Source of the DNA: a virus
Virus record (IMG/VR): IMGVR_UViG_3300032053_007366
Span: 1 to 23,904 of that record
Length of the DNA stretch: 23,904 bases
Direction: 5' to 3' (one strand)
The notes beneath the pieces were generated by a model. That model was not told the DNA's origin. It saw nothing but the letters and a program-made list of their open reading frames with translations, and did not search any database. Made by a program: the position numbers and the translations under genes. Shown here one piece after another: positions 6,088 through 15,596 of the stretch (positions are counted from its first letter, which is position 1; every line of letters begins with the position of its first letter).

Positions 6088-9015
6088 ATGAGTAAAGACA
6101 ATAATTATGATAAAGATTTGTTTGATAAATTAAGGAAAGATTTATTAAATATCGATCCCGTTTTTTATTGTGAAAAGTATTTAACACTAGATGGTAAACC
6201 ATTTAGTTTGCACGGCAACGGCTACCGCCCTTTTGCAGATATCTATCGTTACATAGGAATTAAGGCATTAGAACCAGATGCAAAACCAGTTATTATTGTT
6301 AAAGGTCGTCAGGTCGGCGCCACAACAATGGCATCTGCACTTGAAATGTATTTCATGGGTAGTGGTTTATTTGGAACAGGCATTAAGCCGGCTATTAGAA
6401 TTATTCACGCCTTTCCACAATTAGAATTAGCTGCGGCATATTCTAAAACAAAACTCAATCAAATGATTATGTCTTCTGTTCCTGCAGAGGGCGAAGAAAA
6501 TAAAAAAGGAACTGCAAAGCCTAAGTCTCATATGCAGGCATTATTAGATCAATCTACTGCAACAAATGATAGCTTGCATTTCAAACAATTTCAGGGAGGA
6601 AACCATTTGTGGGTAGAATCTACTGGTATCGATGCTGACAGAATCATGGGTCGCCAATTATGTTTAGAAACAGATTTGCCAACACCTACTGGCTGGATTA
6701 AATTAAAAGACCTAAAAGAAGGAGATCAGCTTTTTGATGAAACAGGCAATATATGTAATATTACAAAATTACATCCTATAAATATCTCTCCAGAATCTTA
6801 TAGAATAATTTTTGATGATAATACTTTTGTTGATGCTTGCGCAGAACATCTCTGGGAAACATATACTAAAAATAATCGAAATAAAAAAACACCCGCAACC
6901 ATTAAAAATACAAAAGAAATATTAAAAACATTAAAAATTGGAAAAGAAAACAATCATTCTATTTCAAATTGTTTGCCAATTAATTATAAAGAAAAAGAAT
7001 TGGTTATTGATCCATATTTATTTGGATTATGGCTTGGCGATGGAGACAGGAGTGGAAGAATAGAAAGTGCTGACCCGGAAATATTAACTACTTTTAATCA
7101 TCATGTTAATAAATCTTCAATAAATCGTATTAATAATAGTTTTGGAAAAAGAAAATTAAGTCGTTCTAATTCATATAGAGTAGTTGGATTAACAACTAAT
7201 TTAACTAAAATTAATCAATTAAAAAATTCACACCCCAATTGCAGTAATAAAGATAAAGGATTTTATAATAAGCATGTCCCAGAACACTATATGCGCGGCT
7301 CTTTTGATCAAAGACTCGCTTTAGTTCAAGGACTAATGGATGCCGACGGTCATTGTGATAAAAATGGAAATATAGAATTTGTTCAGGTTAGAAAAAAATT
7401 GGCAGAACAAGTTTATGAATTAGTTTTAAGTTTGGGAATTAAGGCTTATTTTTATAAGCGTGAAAGCTGGAGATATAATAAACAATATCAAGATAAATAC
7501 AGAATTCGTTTTATAACTAATTTGCCAGTTTTTAGAATGAAAAGAAAATTAGAAAGAATAAAACATAATATTACTACAAAGTCTTCGCATAGATTTATTG
7601 TTAATATAAGCCCAATTAAATCAAAACCAATGAGATGTATTACTGTAGATAGCCAATCTCATTTATTTTTAATAACTAAAAAATGTATACCAACTCATAA
7701 TACTGCGGATATTATTTTCTTTGACGAAGTTCAAAAAACTACCGGCACAGCAATCGGAAATGCTTTAAAAATTCTAACTACTGCCAAATATGGTAAGCCA
7801 TCTAAAGGTGTACAAATTTATTTCGGAACACCAAGACGTAAGGGGAGCGATTTTTATAAGATGTGGCAAACGTCGTCACAACAATATTATTATTTAGGAT
7901 GTGAGGCTTGTAAGAAACATTTTCCATTATATACACCAGGAAGTGATGATTGGAAGACAATATGGTTGCATGGATACATTGTAAAATGTACACACTGCGG
8001 ACATGAACAAGATAAGCGCCCGGCTGCTGAACGTGGTAAATGGATTGCATTAATGGATTCTGATGATCCAGATTGTAAGATGATCGGATTTCATATCAAT
8101 CAATTATACATGCCAATGTTTACTCGCGAGGATATTGAAAACGAATTGCCAGGTAAACATGCCATTAATACTGAAAGAGTTTTTCAGAATGAAGTTCTTG
8201 GAGAATTTTTTCAAGGAGACTCTAGCCCAATTACTGTTGAAGAAATTGAACAACTATGTGGCGATCATGGTAGAAAATTTAGCGCCAGAGTTGAATCAAA
8301 CAAAAATGAAATTGTTATTATGGGAATAGACTATGGTGCTAGAGCCGATTTAGAACAAATGGCAAATCCAGATAAAAAAACTCAAGGGCAATCTTATAGT
8401 ACTGCAGTTATTTTATTAGCAAAAGGTCCAGGATTATTATCAATTGAATTTGCTTTAAAATTTAAAAGAAATGATATCGAAAGTAAAAAGGGAATAATAG
8501 ATCAGTTAATGAGACAATATAATATTGATTTAACTATTGGAGATATCGGATTCTCTCAAGACTTTTCTACTTTAATGCACACTGCACACGGAGATAAGTA
8601 TTTAGTTTCCCGTGCTCATAATAAAGTTAATAATCATGTTAAGTATTCTAATGATGCTTATCCAAAAGAAATTGTTTTTGAAAGAGATCATTATATTGGT
8701 GAACTATATGAACAAATGAAAAAGGGAATGATTAAATTTCCGTATGGCGATTATGAAAAAATTGGATGGTTAGTGGAGCATTGCGCTAGTATGGAGATAA
8801 AACCATCTATTTCAAGGGGTGGAGATCCAAGCATTCATTATGTTAAAGGCGGAACTCCAAATGACGGGTTTATGGCTTTACTTAACGCTTATATTGCTTA
8901 TAAATTTATTATTACAACAGGATTTACAAATAATAATCCGCTCTTGCAAAATCAAGACATGTCTAGTAGAAAAAAGCCATTAGTTCTGAGTGGTTATGTG
9001 AAAAGAAACATTTAA
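6088..9015 (+). CDS. terL: Terminase large subunit, GpA-like, with in-frame intein
   Basis: The DNA-packaging motor ATPase and nuclease. The precursor has 975 residues; removing the intein (192-538) leaves 628, normal for GpA-type large terminases. Walker A is VKGRQVGATT at 71-80. The intein sits immediately before Walker B, DIIFFDE at 541-547, which ends in the catalytic Glu. A four-Cys zinc ribbon (C605, C608, C634, C637) is typical of the lambda GpA group. The RNase-H-like nuclease domain shows its acidic residues in MGIDYG (D748), IGDIGF (D819) and PNDGFM (D926). No strong ribosome site precedes the ATG; the upstream stop is 6 nt away. The last 38 codons have a diverged duplicate at 9189-9305. 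Packaging must depend on protein splicing, because the intein separates the two halves of the ATPase site. Confidence 0.95.
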   Translation: MSKDNNYDKDLFDKLRKDLLNIDPVFYCEKYLTLDGKPFSLHGNGYRPFADIYRYIGIKALEPDAKPVIIVKGRQVGATTMASALEMYFMGSGLFGTGIKPAIRIIHAFPQLELAAAYSKTKLNQMIMSSVPAEGEENKKGTAKPKSHMQALLDQSTATNDSLHFKQFQGGNHLWVESTGIDADRIMGRQLCLETDLPTPTGWIKLKDLKEGDQLFDETGNICNITKLHPINISPESYRIIFDDNTFVDACAEHLWETYTKNNRNKKTPATIKNTKEILKTLKIGKENNHSISNCLPINYKEKELVIDPYLFGLWLGDGDRSGRIESADPEILTTFNHHVNKSSINRINNSFGKRKLSRSNSYRVVGLTTNLTKINQLKNSHPNCSNKDKGFYNKHVPEHYMRGSFDQRLALVQGLMDADGHCDKNGNIEFVQVRKKLAEQVYELVLSLGIKAYFYKRESWRYNKQYQDKYRIRFITNLPVFRMKRKLERIKHNITTKSSHRFIVNISPIKSKPMRCITVDSQSHLFLITKKCIPTHNTADIIFFDEVQKTTGTAIGNALKILTTAKYGKPSKGVQIYFGTPRRKGSDFYKMWQTSSQQYYYLGCEACKKHFPLYTPGSDDWKTIWLHGYIVKCTHCGHEQDKRPAAERGKWIALMDSDDPDCKMIGFHINQLYMPMFTREDIENELPGKHAINTERVFQNEVLGEFFQGDSSPITVEEIEQLCGDHGRKFSARVESNKNEIVIMGIDYGARADLEQMANPDKKTQGQSYSTAVILLAKGPGLLSIEFALKFKRNDIESKKGIIDQLMRQYNIDLTIGDIGFSQDFSTLMHTAHGDKYLVSRAHNKVNNHVKYSNDAYPKEIVFERDHYIGELYEQMKKGMIKFPYGDYEKIGWLVEHCASMEIKPSISRGGDPSIHYVKGGTPNDGFMALLNAYIAYKFIITTGFTNNNPLLQNQDMSSRKKPLVLSGYVKRNI
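6661..7701 (+). mobile_element. LAGLIDADG intein in the large terminase
   Basis: A 347-residue intein, precursor residues 192-538. It starts with Cys in CLETDLPTPTGWIKLKDLKEG (block A) and ends IPTHN, with Thr as the first residue of the C-extein. Block B is of the DACAEHLW type, and block F is RCITVDSQSHLFLITK. The penultimate His, final Asn and Thr+1 are all canonical for splicing. Between the splicing blocks lie two LAGLIDADG helices, LFGLWLGDGD (from about residue 311) and LVQGLMDADG (from 412), each keeping its metal-binding Asp. Both splicing and homing therefore look intact. The precise joined extein would read GRQL-TADIIFFDE. Insertion into the ATPase core is typical, because inteins persist where imprecise loss is lethal. 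Confidence 0.93.
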
Positions 9016-9165
9016 ATGTTTTGTAAAAAATGTAATATTTTATGATCTTATGCCAAGAAAACCACCAGCCTTGTGCTGGTGGTAATTGACTATTGGTTAA
9101 AAAATAACAACTATCCTAAAGATAACTATCAGATATTGTGCTATAATTGCAATTATACAAAATAA
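9016..9165 (+). pseudogene. Remnant of an HNH homing endonuclease
   Basis: An ATG directly after the terminase stop encodes MFCKKCNIL and then a TGA at 9043-9045. The Cys-x-x-Cys start is like the zinc-knuckle N-terminus of phage HNH enzymes. In the same frame, 9088-9162 encodes DYWLKNNNYPKDNYQILCYN followed by CNYTK and a TAA. This is the familiar C-terminal end of phage HNH endonucleases (YWLKKNNxPxxxQILCxNCN). The His-Asn catalytic centre that should lie between the two ends is absent, replaced by about 40 bases holding a strong hairpin. An internal deletion is the simplest reading. The short ORF could still be translated but would have no nuclease activity. Confidence 0.72.
9061..9083. 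terminator. Strong hairpin after the terminase, possible terminator
   Basis: A perfect 9-bp stem, ACCACCAGC / GCTGGTGGT, with a 5-nt loop CTTGT. It is GC-rich against an AT-rich background. On the + strand the following bases (AATTGAC) are not a good U-tract. On the - strand the hairpin would be followed by TTTTCTT, so it would terminate leftward transcription better. It may also act as an RNA end or as protection for the terminase message. It lies inside the HNH remnant. Confidence 0.55.
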
Positions 9166-9188
9166 GCTATCATATTATCAGCGACGGA

Positions 9189-9305
9189 TACAAATTTATT
9201 ATTACAACTGGATTTACAAATAATAACCTTCTTTTGCAGGATCAGCAATTAAGTTCACGAAATAAACCACTAGTATTAGGGGGATACGTACCAAGAAGAT
9301 TATAA
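9189..9305 (+). pseudogene. Diverged second copy of the terminase C-terminal tail
   Basis: This stretch translates, in one frame up to a TAA at 9303-9305, as YKFIITTGFTNNNLLLQDQQ followed by LSSRNKPLVLGGYVPRRL. The true terminase end (8899-9015) reads YKFIITTGFTNNNPLLQNQD followed by MSSRKKPLVLSGYVKRNI. By hand alignment 29 of 38 residues and 78 of 114 bases agree without a gap. Many differences are silent, so both copies evolved as coding sequence. Similarity stops abruptly at the shared Tyr codon; upstream the sequence belongs to the HNH scar and linker. There is no start codon, so the copy is not expressed alone. Confidence 0.9.
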
Positions 9306-9378
9306 ATACTTCATTTTAGTGGATATATTATTTATTGAGCATATAGAGTATAGTGGAATATAGTGGAATATAATGAGG
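9301..9378 (+). promoter_or_regulatory. Leader of the portal gene with three phased 10-bp units and a possible promoter
   Basis: Three head-to-tail 10-bp units, TATAGTGGAA, TATAGTGGAA and TATAATGAGG, occupy 9349-9378. The last supplies the TGAGG ribosome site 4 nt before the portal ATG. TTGAGC at 9335-9340 and TATAGT at 9359-9364, separated by 18 nt, could form a sigma70-like promoter. TATAAATA at 9301-9308 equals the T4 late promoter core. Such AT-rich matches arise easily by chance here, so promoter activity is only a suggestion. The ribosome site is convincing. Confidence 0.4.
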
Positions 9379-9382
9379 CTTC

Positions 9383-12300
9383 ATGGCTATTAATAAGAAA
9401 CAAAAAATTTGGGATGGTCCATCAAAATCAGATCAATATTTGGAAAATAGAGACAATATTCCACAAGTAAGCGCACTTATGTCTAAACACATATCTGCAA
9501 CTCGTCGTGATTCATTATCTGCTGAAGTAGATAAAGGATTGTTTAAAGATGGTTCTGGTCCAAATATAAATGATATTGGCGCTACTCAAAATTCCCACGT
9601 ATTATCATCTATTGGTTTAAAAAAATATGCACAGGTTGTTAGTGGTGGGGCTGGAGCATTTCGCGGCGGAAGCGGAGATACAGTAAAACAAACTCCAGAA
9701 GTATATTCTCCACTTTGGTTAAATAGTAATTTAAATCTTCCAAGAGATAGAGCTACCATTAATGCGTGGTGTAGAAGTTTTTATGCACTTAATCCATTTG
9801 TGCATAATGCTATTAATCTTCATAGTACTTATCCAATAAGTAAATTAAATATTAAATGTCCCAATAAAGATATTGAAAAATTCTTTAATGATATGATTGA
9901 AGAAATTGATTTAATGAATATTTGCGTGCAGATTGCGCAGGAATATTGGTTACTCGGAGAGTCGTTCGTATATGCAGAGCTAGATGAAAGCAAAGGAAAG
10001 TGGAGCCGTTTGCTTATTCAAAACCCTGATTATATGATTGTTAAGCGCACGGTTGTTGCTAACGAACCAATCATCATGTTGCGACCAGATGCTAATCTTG
10101 AAAAAATCATTTTCTCAAATAAACCAAGCGACATCGAACAACGTAAACAATTAAATCAACATATTATTGACTCAGTTAAACGTGGACAAAATATTCCACT
10201 AGATAATTTTCACGTTCATCATTTAGCTAGAAAAATTAGCCCATACGAAATTCGTGGAACAGGACTGCCAGTTTGTATTTTTAGACAGTTAATGCTTTTT
10301 GATAAGCTTAGAGAATGTCATGATGATCAAACTGAAGTATTAACAGATAAAGGATTTAAAAAAATCACTGATCTTGTTCATCAAACTACCGATTTAGCTC
10401 CTGATCCAAATTATGTTAATGGTGTAGAGTTAGATCAAGACGGCAAAATTACATCTATTTTGACAATGAAAGAAGATTTTAAAGTAGCATGTGTTAATCC
10501 TGAAAATAATAATGTTGAATATCATAAACCGATAGAATTGCACATGTCAAAATACACTGGCGAAATGTTGCATTTTACTGGTAAGCATGTGAATTCTTTA
10601 GTTACTCCTAACCACAAAATGTGGGCAAAAAAAAGAAATGGAAATGAATACGGCAATTTTGAAAAAATAAAAGCATCTGATTTTTGCGAAAAAGGCGTAT
10701 ATAAATTTCAAGCAAAAGCAAACTGGAATAATGGTAAAGAAGTAAGTGAAATAAATGTATTAGGAAATAACGTGCCGGTAGATATTTATTTGAAATATTT
10801 AGGGTATACTATAAGTGAGGGTTGTGTTGATACTTGTTTAAATAAAAAAACTCAACAATATCGAAATAGAACTAGTATTACTCAATCAGTAGAGTCTCCA
10901 TTTTATTTAAATATGAGAGAGACTACTGATAGTTTCGCGTCATTTTTAAATAAAAATGTTTGTCATGAAATTAAAGATAATTCAAATAATGGCAATCAAA
11001 ATTTATGGTCTGGGACGATTTGCAGTAAAGATCTTAATAAATATTTATTTGATCAAATCGGTATTAATAATAAATGTGACTCATTTAATAAAAAAATTCC
11101 AGAATGGATATTGCATTTAAGCAAGTCTCATTTGCAAGTTTTATTAGCCGCATTAGTAGATGGTGATGGAAGTAGAAAAATTATTGACAATAATACTGTC
11201 AGTTATAGATATACGACAGTGTCAGAAGAATTAGCAAATAATATTCAAGAATTAGTATTTAAATGTGGATATTCTGTTTTTATATCTAAAGATAAAAGAC
11301 CAAATAAATCTAGCTATGAATATACTGTGCGTTGGTCTGATAGTGAAATTGGCAGTTATCCAACAGTATGCAATAGTGATACTCAAAAAGCAGCTAAAAT
11401 AAATAAAGTTAATTATGATGGCATCGTTTGGTGCTTTGAAGTTCCTACCGGATTATTTATTACTAGAAGGGGTAATAGGATATCTATTCATGGAAATAGT
11501 AAATATGCGCAAGCTGATAATATGATAAACCCTTTAACAGTTGTTAAAATTGGTTCTGCGGAGTTTAAGCCAACTTTCGCTGACTTAGAGGCTTGGAGAA
11601 ATGTTTTTGAAGAGGCGCAATATGATAAAGATTTTAAAATCTTTACACATGAAGGGGTGACAGTTGAAAGAGTTGGTTATGGTCAAGGAATTTATGATAT
11701 TTCTGGAGATATCACTCAAATTATAAAAGAAATTTATGTTGGATTACAAGTTCCCCCAGTTCTTATGGATGGTGGAGCTGATACAACATATGCGAACGGC
11801 GGCGTCGCATTAGACGTTCTTCGTCAACGTTACATGCAATTTCGTAATATGATGTCTACTTGGCTAAAAAGAAAAATATTTGCACCAATCTCTAAGATTC
11901 AAGGGTTTTATGATTATAGTAATGGAGAGAAACAATTAATTGTTCCAGATATTGACTGGAATCATATGTCATTATTTGATGCTGGTGACTACATTAATAA
12001 TTTAGTTAATTTAACACAAGGACCAGATGCTGAACAAAAAAGAGCATCATTGCATACACTTTACCGTTCTATGGGTTTAGAATTTGAAGATGAAGTTCGT
12101 AAAATACGTAAAGAATCTATTCAATCTGCTATTTTTAGAAGAGAAAAAGCTGCTCTTGAAAAGATGGATCTGCACGCATTGAGATCATTAGATGAAGAAG
12201 ATGAAATTCCAGAACCAATTGGAGAGGCATTAACTGAAGCTCCACTTCCAGGTGAACAGCCAGGAGGAATGCCTGTAGCACCACCAGGCGGCGGAATGCC

Positions 12301-12421
12301 AGGATTAGATTTGGGAGGACCAGGTGGAATGTCACTGCCACCCCCGCTACCTCTACCAAGCGCTGCAGAAAACGCTCCGAGCCCTCCCCCGGCTCCTTCT
12401 CCCGAACCTCCGCCAGTTTAA
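9383..12421 (+). CDS. Portal protein with in-frame intein
   Basis: The head portal vertex through which DNA is packaged. The precursor has 1012 residues; removing the intein (312-705) leaves 618. The call rests on position directly after the large terminase, on length, and on portal-like segments: INAWCRSFYALNPFVHNAIN (about 125-144), a stem region with EYWLLGESFVYAELDESKGKW and IQNPDYMIVKR, then HHLARKISPYEIRGTGLPV before the intein. After it come KYAQADNMINPLTVVKIG, GVALDVLRQRYMQFRNMMS and a clip/wing-like remainder. The last about 70 residues are a Pro/Gly/Ala-rich tail (GGMPVAPPGGG, ending SPEPPPV) that is probably disordered and exposed. The ribosome site TGAGG is well placed. Portal function is an inference from context and partial similarity, but a strong one. 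Confidence 0.85.
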   Translation: MAINKKQKIWDGPSKSDQYLENRDNIPQVSALMSKHISATRRDSLSAEVDKGLFKDGSGPNINDIGATQNSHVLSSIGLKKYAQVVSGGAGAFRGGSGDTVKQTPEVYSPLWLNSNLNLPRDRATINAWCRSFYALNPFVHNAINLHSTYPISKLNIKCPNKDIEKFFNDMIEEIDLMNICVQIAQEYWLLGESFVYAELDESKGKWSRLLIQNPDYMIVKRTVVANEPIIMLRPDANLEKIIFSNKPSDIEQRKQLNQHIIDSVKRGQNIPLDNFHVHHLARKISPYEIRGTGLPVCIFRQLMLFDKLRECHDDQTEVLTDKGFKKITDLVHQTTDLAPDPNYVNGVELDQDGKITSILTMKEDFKVACVNPENNNVEYHKPIELHMSKYTGEMLHFTGKHVNSLVTPNHKMWAKKRNGNEYGNFEKIKASDFCEKGVYKFQAKANWNNGKEVSEINVLGNNVPVDIYLKYLGYTISEGCVDTCLNKKTQQYRNRTSITQSVESPFYLNMRETTDSFASFLNKNVCHEIKDNSNNGNQNLWSGTICSKDLNKYLFDQIGINNKCDSFNKKIPEWILHLSKSHLQVLLAALVDGDGSRKIIDNNTVSYRYTTVSEELANNIQELVFKCGYSVFISKDKRPNKSSYEYTVRWSDSEIGSYPTVCNSDTQKAAKINKVNYDGIVWCFEVPTGLFITRRGNRISIHGNSKYAQADNMINPLTVVKIGSAEFKPTFADLEAWRNVFEEAQYDKDFKIFTHEGVTVERVGYGQGIYDISGDITQIIKEIYVGLQVPPVLMDGGADTTYANGGVALDVLRQRYMQFRNMMSTWLKRKIFAPISKIQGFYDYSNGEKQLIVPDIDWNHMSLFDAGDYINNLVNLTQGPDAEQKRASLHTLYRSMGLEFEDEVRKIRKESIQSAIFRREKAALEKMDLHALRSLDEEDEIPEPIGEALTEAPLPGEQPGGMPVAPPGGGMPGLDLGGPGGMSLPPPLPLPSAAENAPSPPPAPSPEPPPV
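10316..11497 (+). mobile_element. LAGLIDADG intein in the portal protein, with an atypical C-terminal junction
   Basis: A 394-residue intein, precursor residues 312-705. It begins with Cys (CHDDQTEVLTDKGFKKITDL, block A). Block B contains LVTPNHKMW with the T-x-x-H motif. LAGLIDADG helices are YLGYTISEG (about 473-481) and LLAALVDGDG (about 586-595), both with the acidic catalytic residue. Block F is GIVWCFEVPTGLFIT, and block G is ISIHGN followed by Ser+1. The final Asn and Ser+1 are canonical, but the residue before Asn is Gly instead of the usual His, with a His one place earlier. Inteins without the penultimate His can still splice, sometimes slowly. The spliced junction would read KLRE-SKYAQ. 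It is clearly different from the terminase intein in sequence and length. Confidence 0.9.
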
Positions 12422-12503
12422 ATACTAAATTAACTGGAGCTTATATCGTATTTATGTATATTATAGCATTGCTTACGAATCTAACAAATTAAAGGATTGC
12501 ATA

Positions 12504-14057
<1,554 letters not shown>

Positions 14058-14058
14058 T

Positions 14059-15189
14059 ATGTCTAATTTGGGACCAAACTTTTATCCTAAATTAGTTCAA
14101 ATTTCTTCTGAACTAGGAATGAATCCTGAAGACCTTCTATCTGTTATGGTTTCAGAATCGGGTATAGATCCATCTGCTCATGAAAAACAATATGGAGCAA
14201 GTGGGCTTGTACAAATGATGCCAAGTACTCTTAAAGGATTAAAATTTCCAGGAACTGGTGCAGATTTTAGAACATTATCCGGTGAAGACCAATTAGATTG
14301 GGTTAAGAAACTTGTTCAGGGATATGCGAAAATGAATGGCGGACCATTTACTTCTGCTGCGCAATATTATGTTGGTAATTTTTTTCCAGTAGCATTAAAA
14401 TTACCAGGAGTTCATACAGGAAATCCAAACACTATATTTATTGAAGAAAACCCACAAACTATTAATATAGGCAATAGTCAATATAGTAGAAAATATTATA
14501 ATGTTGGTATTAAATTATCGCCAGATACAGAAAAAATGGCATATAAAGCTAATCCATTATTTCATGGCAGTATCCCTGGAGCAATTACTTATGGAGACAT
14601 GATGAAACGGGTTGATAAAAATAAAAGAAATCCTTTATACAGTAAAGCTCTTATATCTATGCATCAATCAACCGGCTATACTCCTAAACAAAATGCACCT
14701 TCGCAATTTTCAACAATACCTAGCGCTGTTAAACGACCAAGTGTATTACAAAATTATGAACAAATATTAAATAAATATTGGCAGCAAATTACAGCATCTG
14801 ATAAGTCAAATAAATCATTATATAATAAATTATTGCCAAATCATCAAATTTTAATAAGTATAGCGGCAAACAATCATAATGAAGCCGTTGAATTTTCTAG
14901 GATTTTAAGTACGGCATTAGACTCTGAATTATTATCGACTTCATATATTCATACAGATGGCAATGATGTTGAAATAGAATGCAGTATTGCAGGACCAAGT
15001 ATTGATTGTTTAGACGCTGTCAAACAGTTATCTAATTCAATTGCTGATACATTTAAAGTTGCTACACATAAACTTGGCGGGATTGAAGTTAAAACAAAAT
15101 GTATTATGAATAAAAAGTCATTTTATCAGCCTATTAGTTTAAAACAGGCTGATATCAATTATAGAACCTTTTTGCTAAAATTTATTTAA
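14059..15189 (+). CDS. Lytic transglycosylase (SLT domain) virion protein
   Basis: A 376-residue protein whose first about 140 residues form a soluble-lytic-transglycosylase domain that cleaves peptidoglycan. The signature is visible: the catalytic Glu33 in VMVSESGIDPSA, followed by the YGASGLVQMMPSTL motif (45-58), equivalent to the family's ES-xxxPxA and GAxGLxQxMPxT. A later Ala-Tyr/Gln-Tyr-Tyr segment (AAQYYVGN) matches the third family motif. Residues beyond 200 are unrecognised; a C-terminal part (about 265-350) looks like an alpha/beta domain. There is no signal peptide or membrane anchor, so it is not an exported lysis enzyme by itself. In phages such proteins are usually injected or tail/head-associated and open the wall during DNA entry. 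The ribosome site AGGAAG precedes the ATG. Confidence 0.88.
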   Translation: MSNLGPNFYPKLVQISSELGMNPEDLLSVMVSESGIDPSAHEKQYGASGLVQMMPSTLKGLKFPGTGADFRTLSGEDQLDWVKKLVQGYAKMNGGPFTSAAQYYVGNFFPVALKLPGVHTGNPNTIFIEENPQTINIGNSQYSRKYYNVGIKLSPDTEKMAYKANPLFHGSIPGAITYGDMMKRVDKNKRNPLYSKALISMHQSTGYTPKQNAPSQFSTIPSAVKRPSVLQNYEQILNKYWQQITASDKSNKSLYNKLLPNHQILISIAANNHNEAVEFSRILSTALDSELLSTSYIHTDGNDVEIECSIAGPSIDCLDAVKQLSNSIADTFKVATHKLGGIEVKTKCIMNKKSFYQPISLKQADINYRTFLLKFI

Positions 15190-15197
15190 GGAACCAA

Positions 15198-15593
15198 ATG
15201 GCGCTACATCATATTAATGTTTTACAAATAATAGAAGAATCAAAGGGTTCTGGAAAAACTATTGCAGAATTTTTATCAGTACTATTAAAAGATAGAGTTA
15301 TTGAAATTTATTTAGGTGATTCTTATGAAGAAATATCTACCGAACAAGTTTCGGTCAGTTATCCTGCGATTATTTGTGGTAAAGTAATTGGAGCATATAG
15401 AGAGTGTTTAATTATTAATGGCGGCTATGTTGATAGAATTACTAAAAAAATAAAAACTGGAAATTTATTATTCATTAGCGAGAGGGCAATTAGGGCACTT
15501 AATGAAGTTGATAGCATTGGAGTTTTTGAAGATTCATTATTAAGAAGTAGAGAGTCTTTGGAAGTTGGAAAACTATTTAAAGAAGAGCCATAA
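15198..15593 (+). CDS. Small hypothetical protein
   Basis: A 131-residue soluble alpha/beta protein of unknown function. Visible stretches are a helical start (INVLQIIEES), a Gly/Ser turn (SKGSGKT) that is too short for a Walker A motif, a beta-rich middle (SYPAIICGKVIGAYRECLII) and a helical acidic end. A TAAGGA ribosome site lies just before the ATG, overlapping the transglycosylase stop. It is followed after 3 nt by the next gene, so it is likely cotranscribed with the transglycosylase and the two genes after it. No motif assigns a role. Confidence 0.72.
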   Translation: MALHHINVLQIIEESKGSGKTIAEFLSVLLKDRVIEIYLGDSYEEISTEQVSVSYPAIICGKVIGAYRECLIINGGYVDRITKKIKTGNLLFISERAIRALNEVDSIGVFEDSLLRSRESLEVGKLFKEEP

Positions 15594-15596
15594 TAA

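Noticed and set aside
9051-9087. Mini-ORF MPRKPPALCWW over the post-terminase hairpin
   Set aside because: Only 11 codons, produced by the hairpin sequence inside a deletion scar. It has no ribosome site.
4383-9308. TATAAATA/TATAAATG matches to T4 late promoters at 4383 and 9301
   Set aside because: The same octamer also occurs inside genes (for example near 12532 and 16902), so in this AT-rich DNA the match alone is not evidence. It is mentioned only as part of the portal leader.
9016-9382. tRNA or other structured RNA in the largest gap
   Set aside because: I found no cloverleaf, no T-loop-like GTTCRA and no CCA end. The gap is explained by the HNH scar, the hairpin, the terminase tail copy and the portal leader.
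12413-12437. Hairpin CCAGTT/AACTGG spanning the portal stop
   Set aside because: Only 6 bp with a 13-nt loop and no U-tract, too weak to call a terminator.
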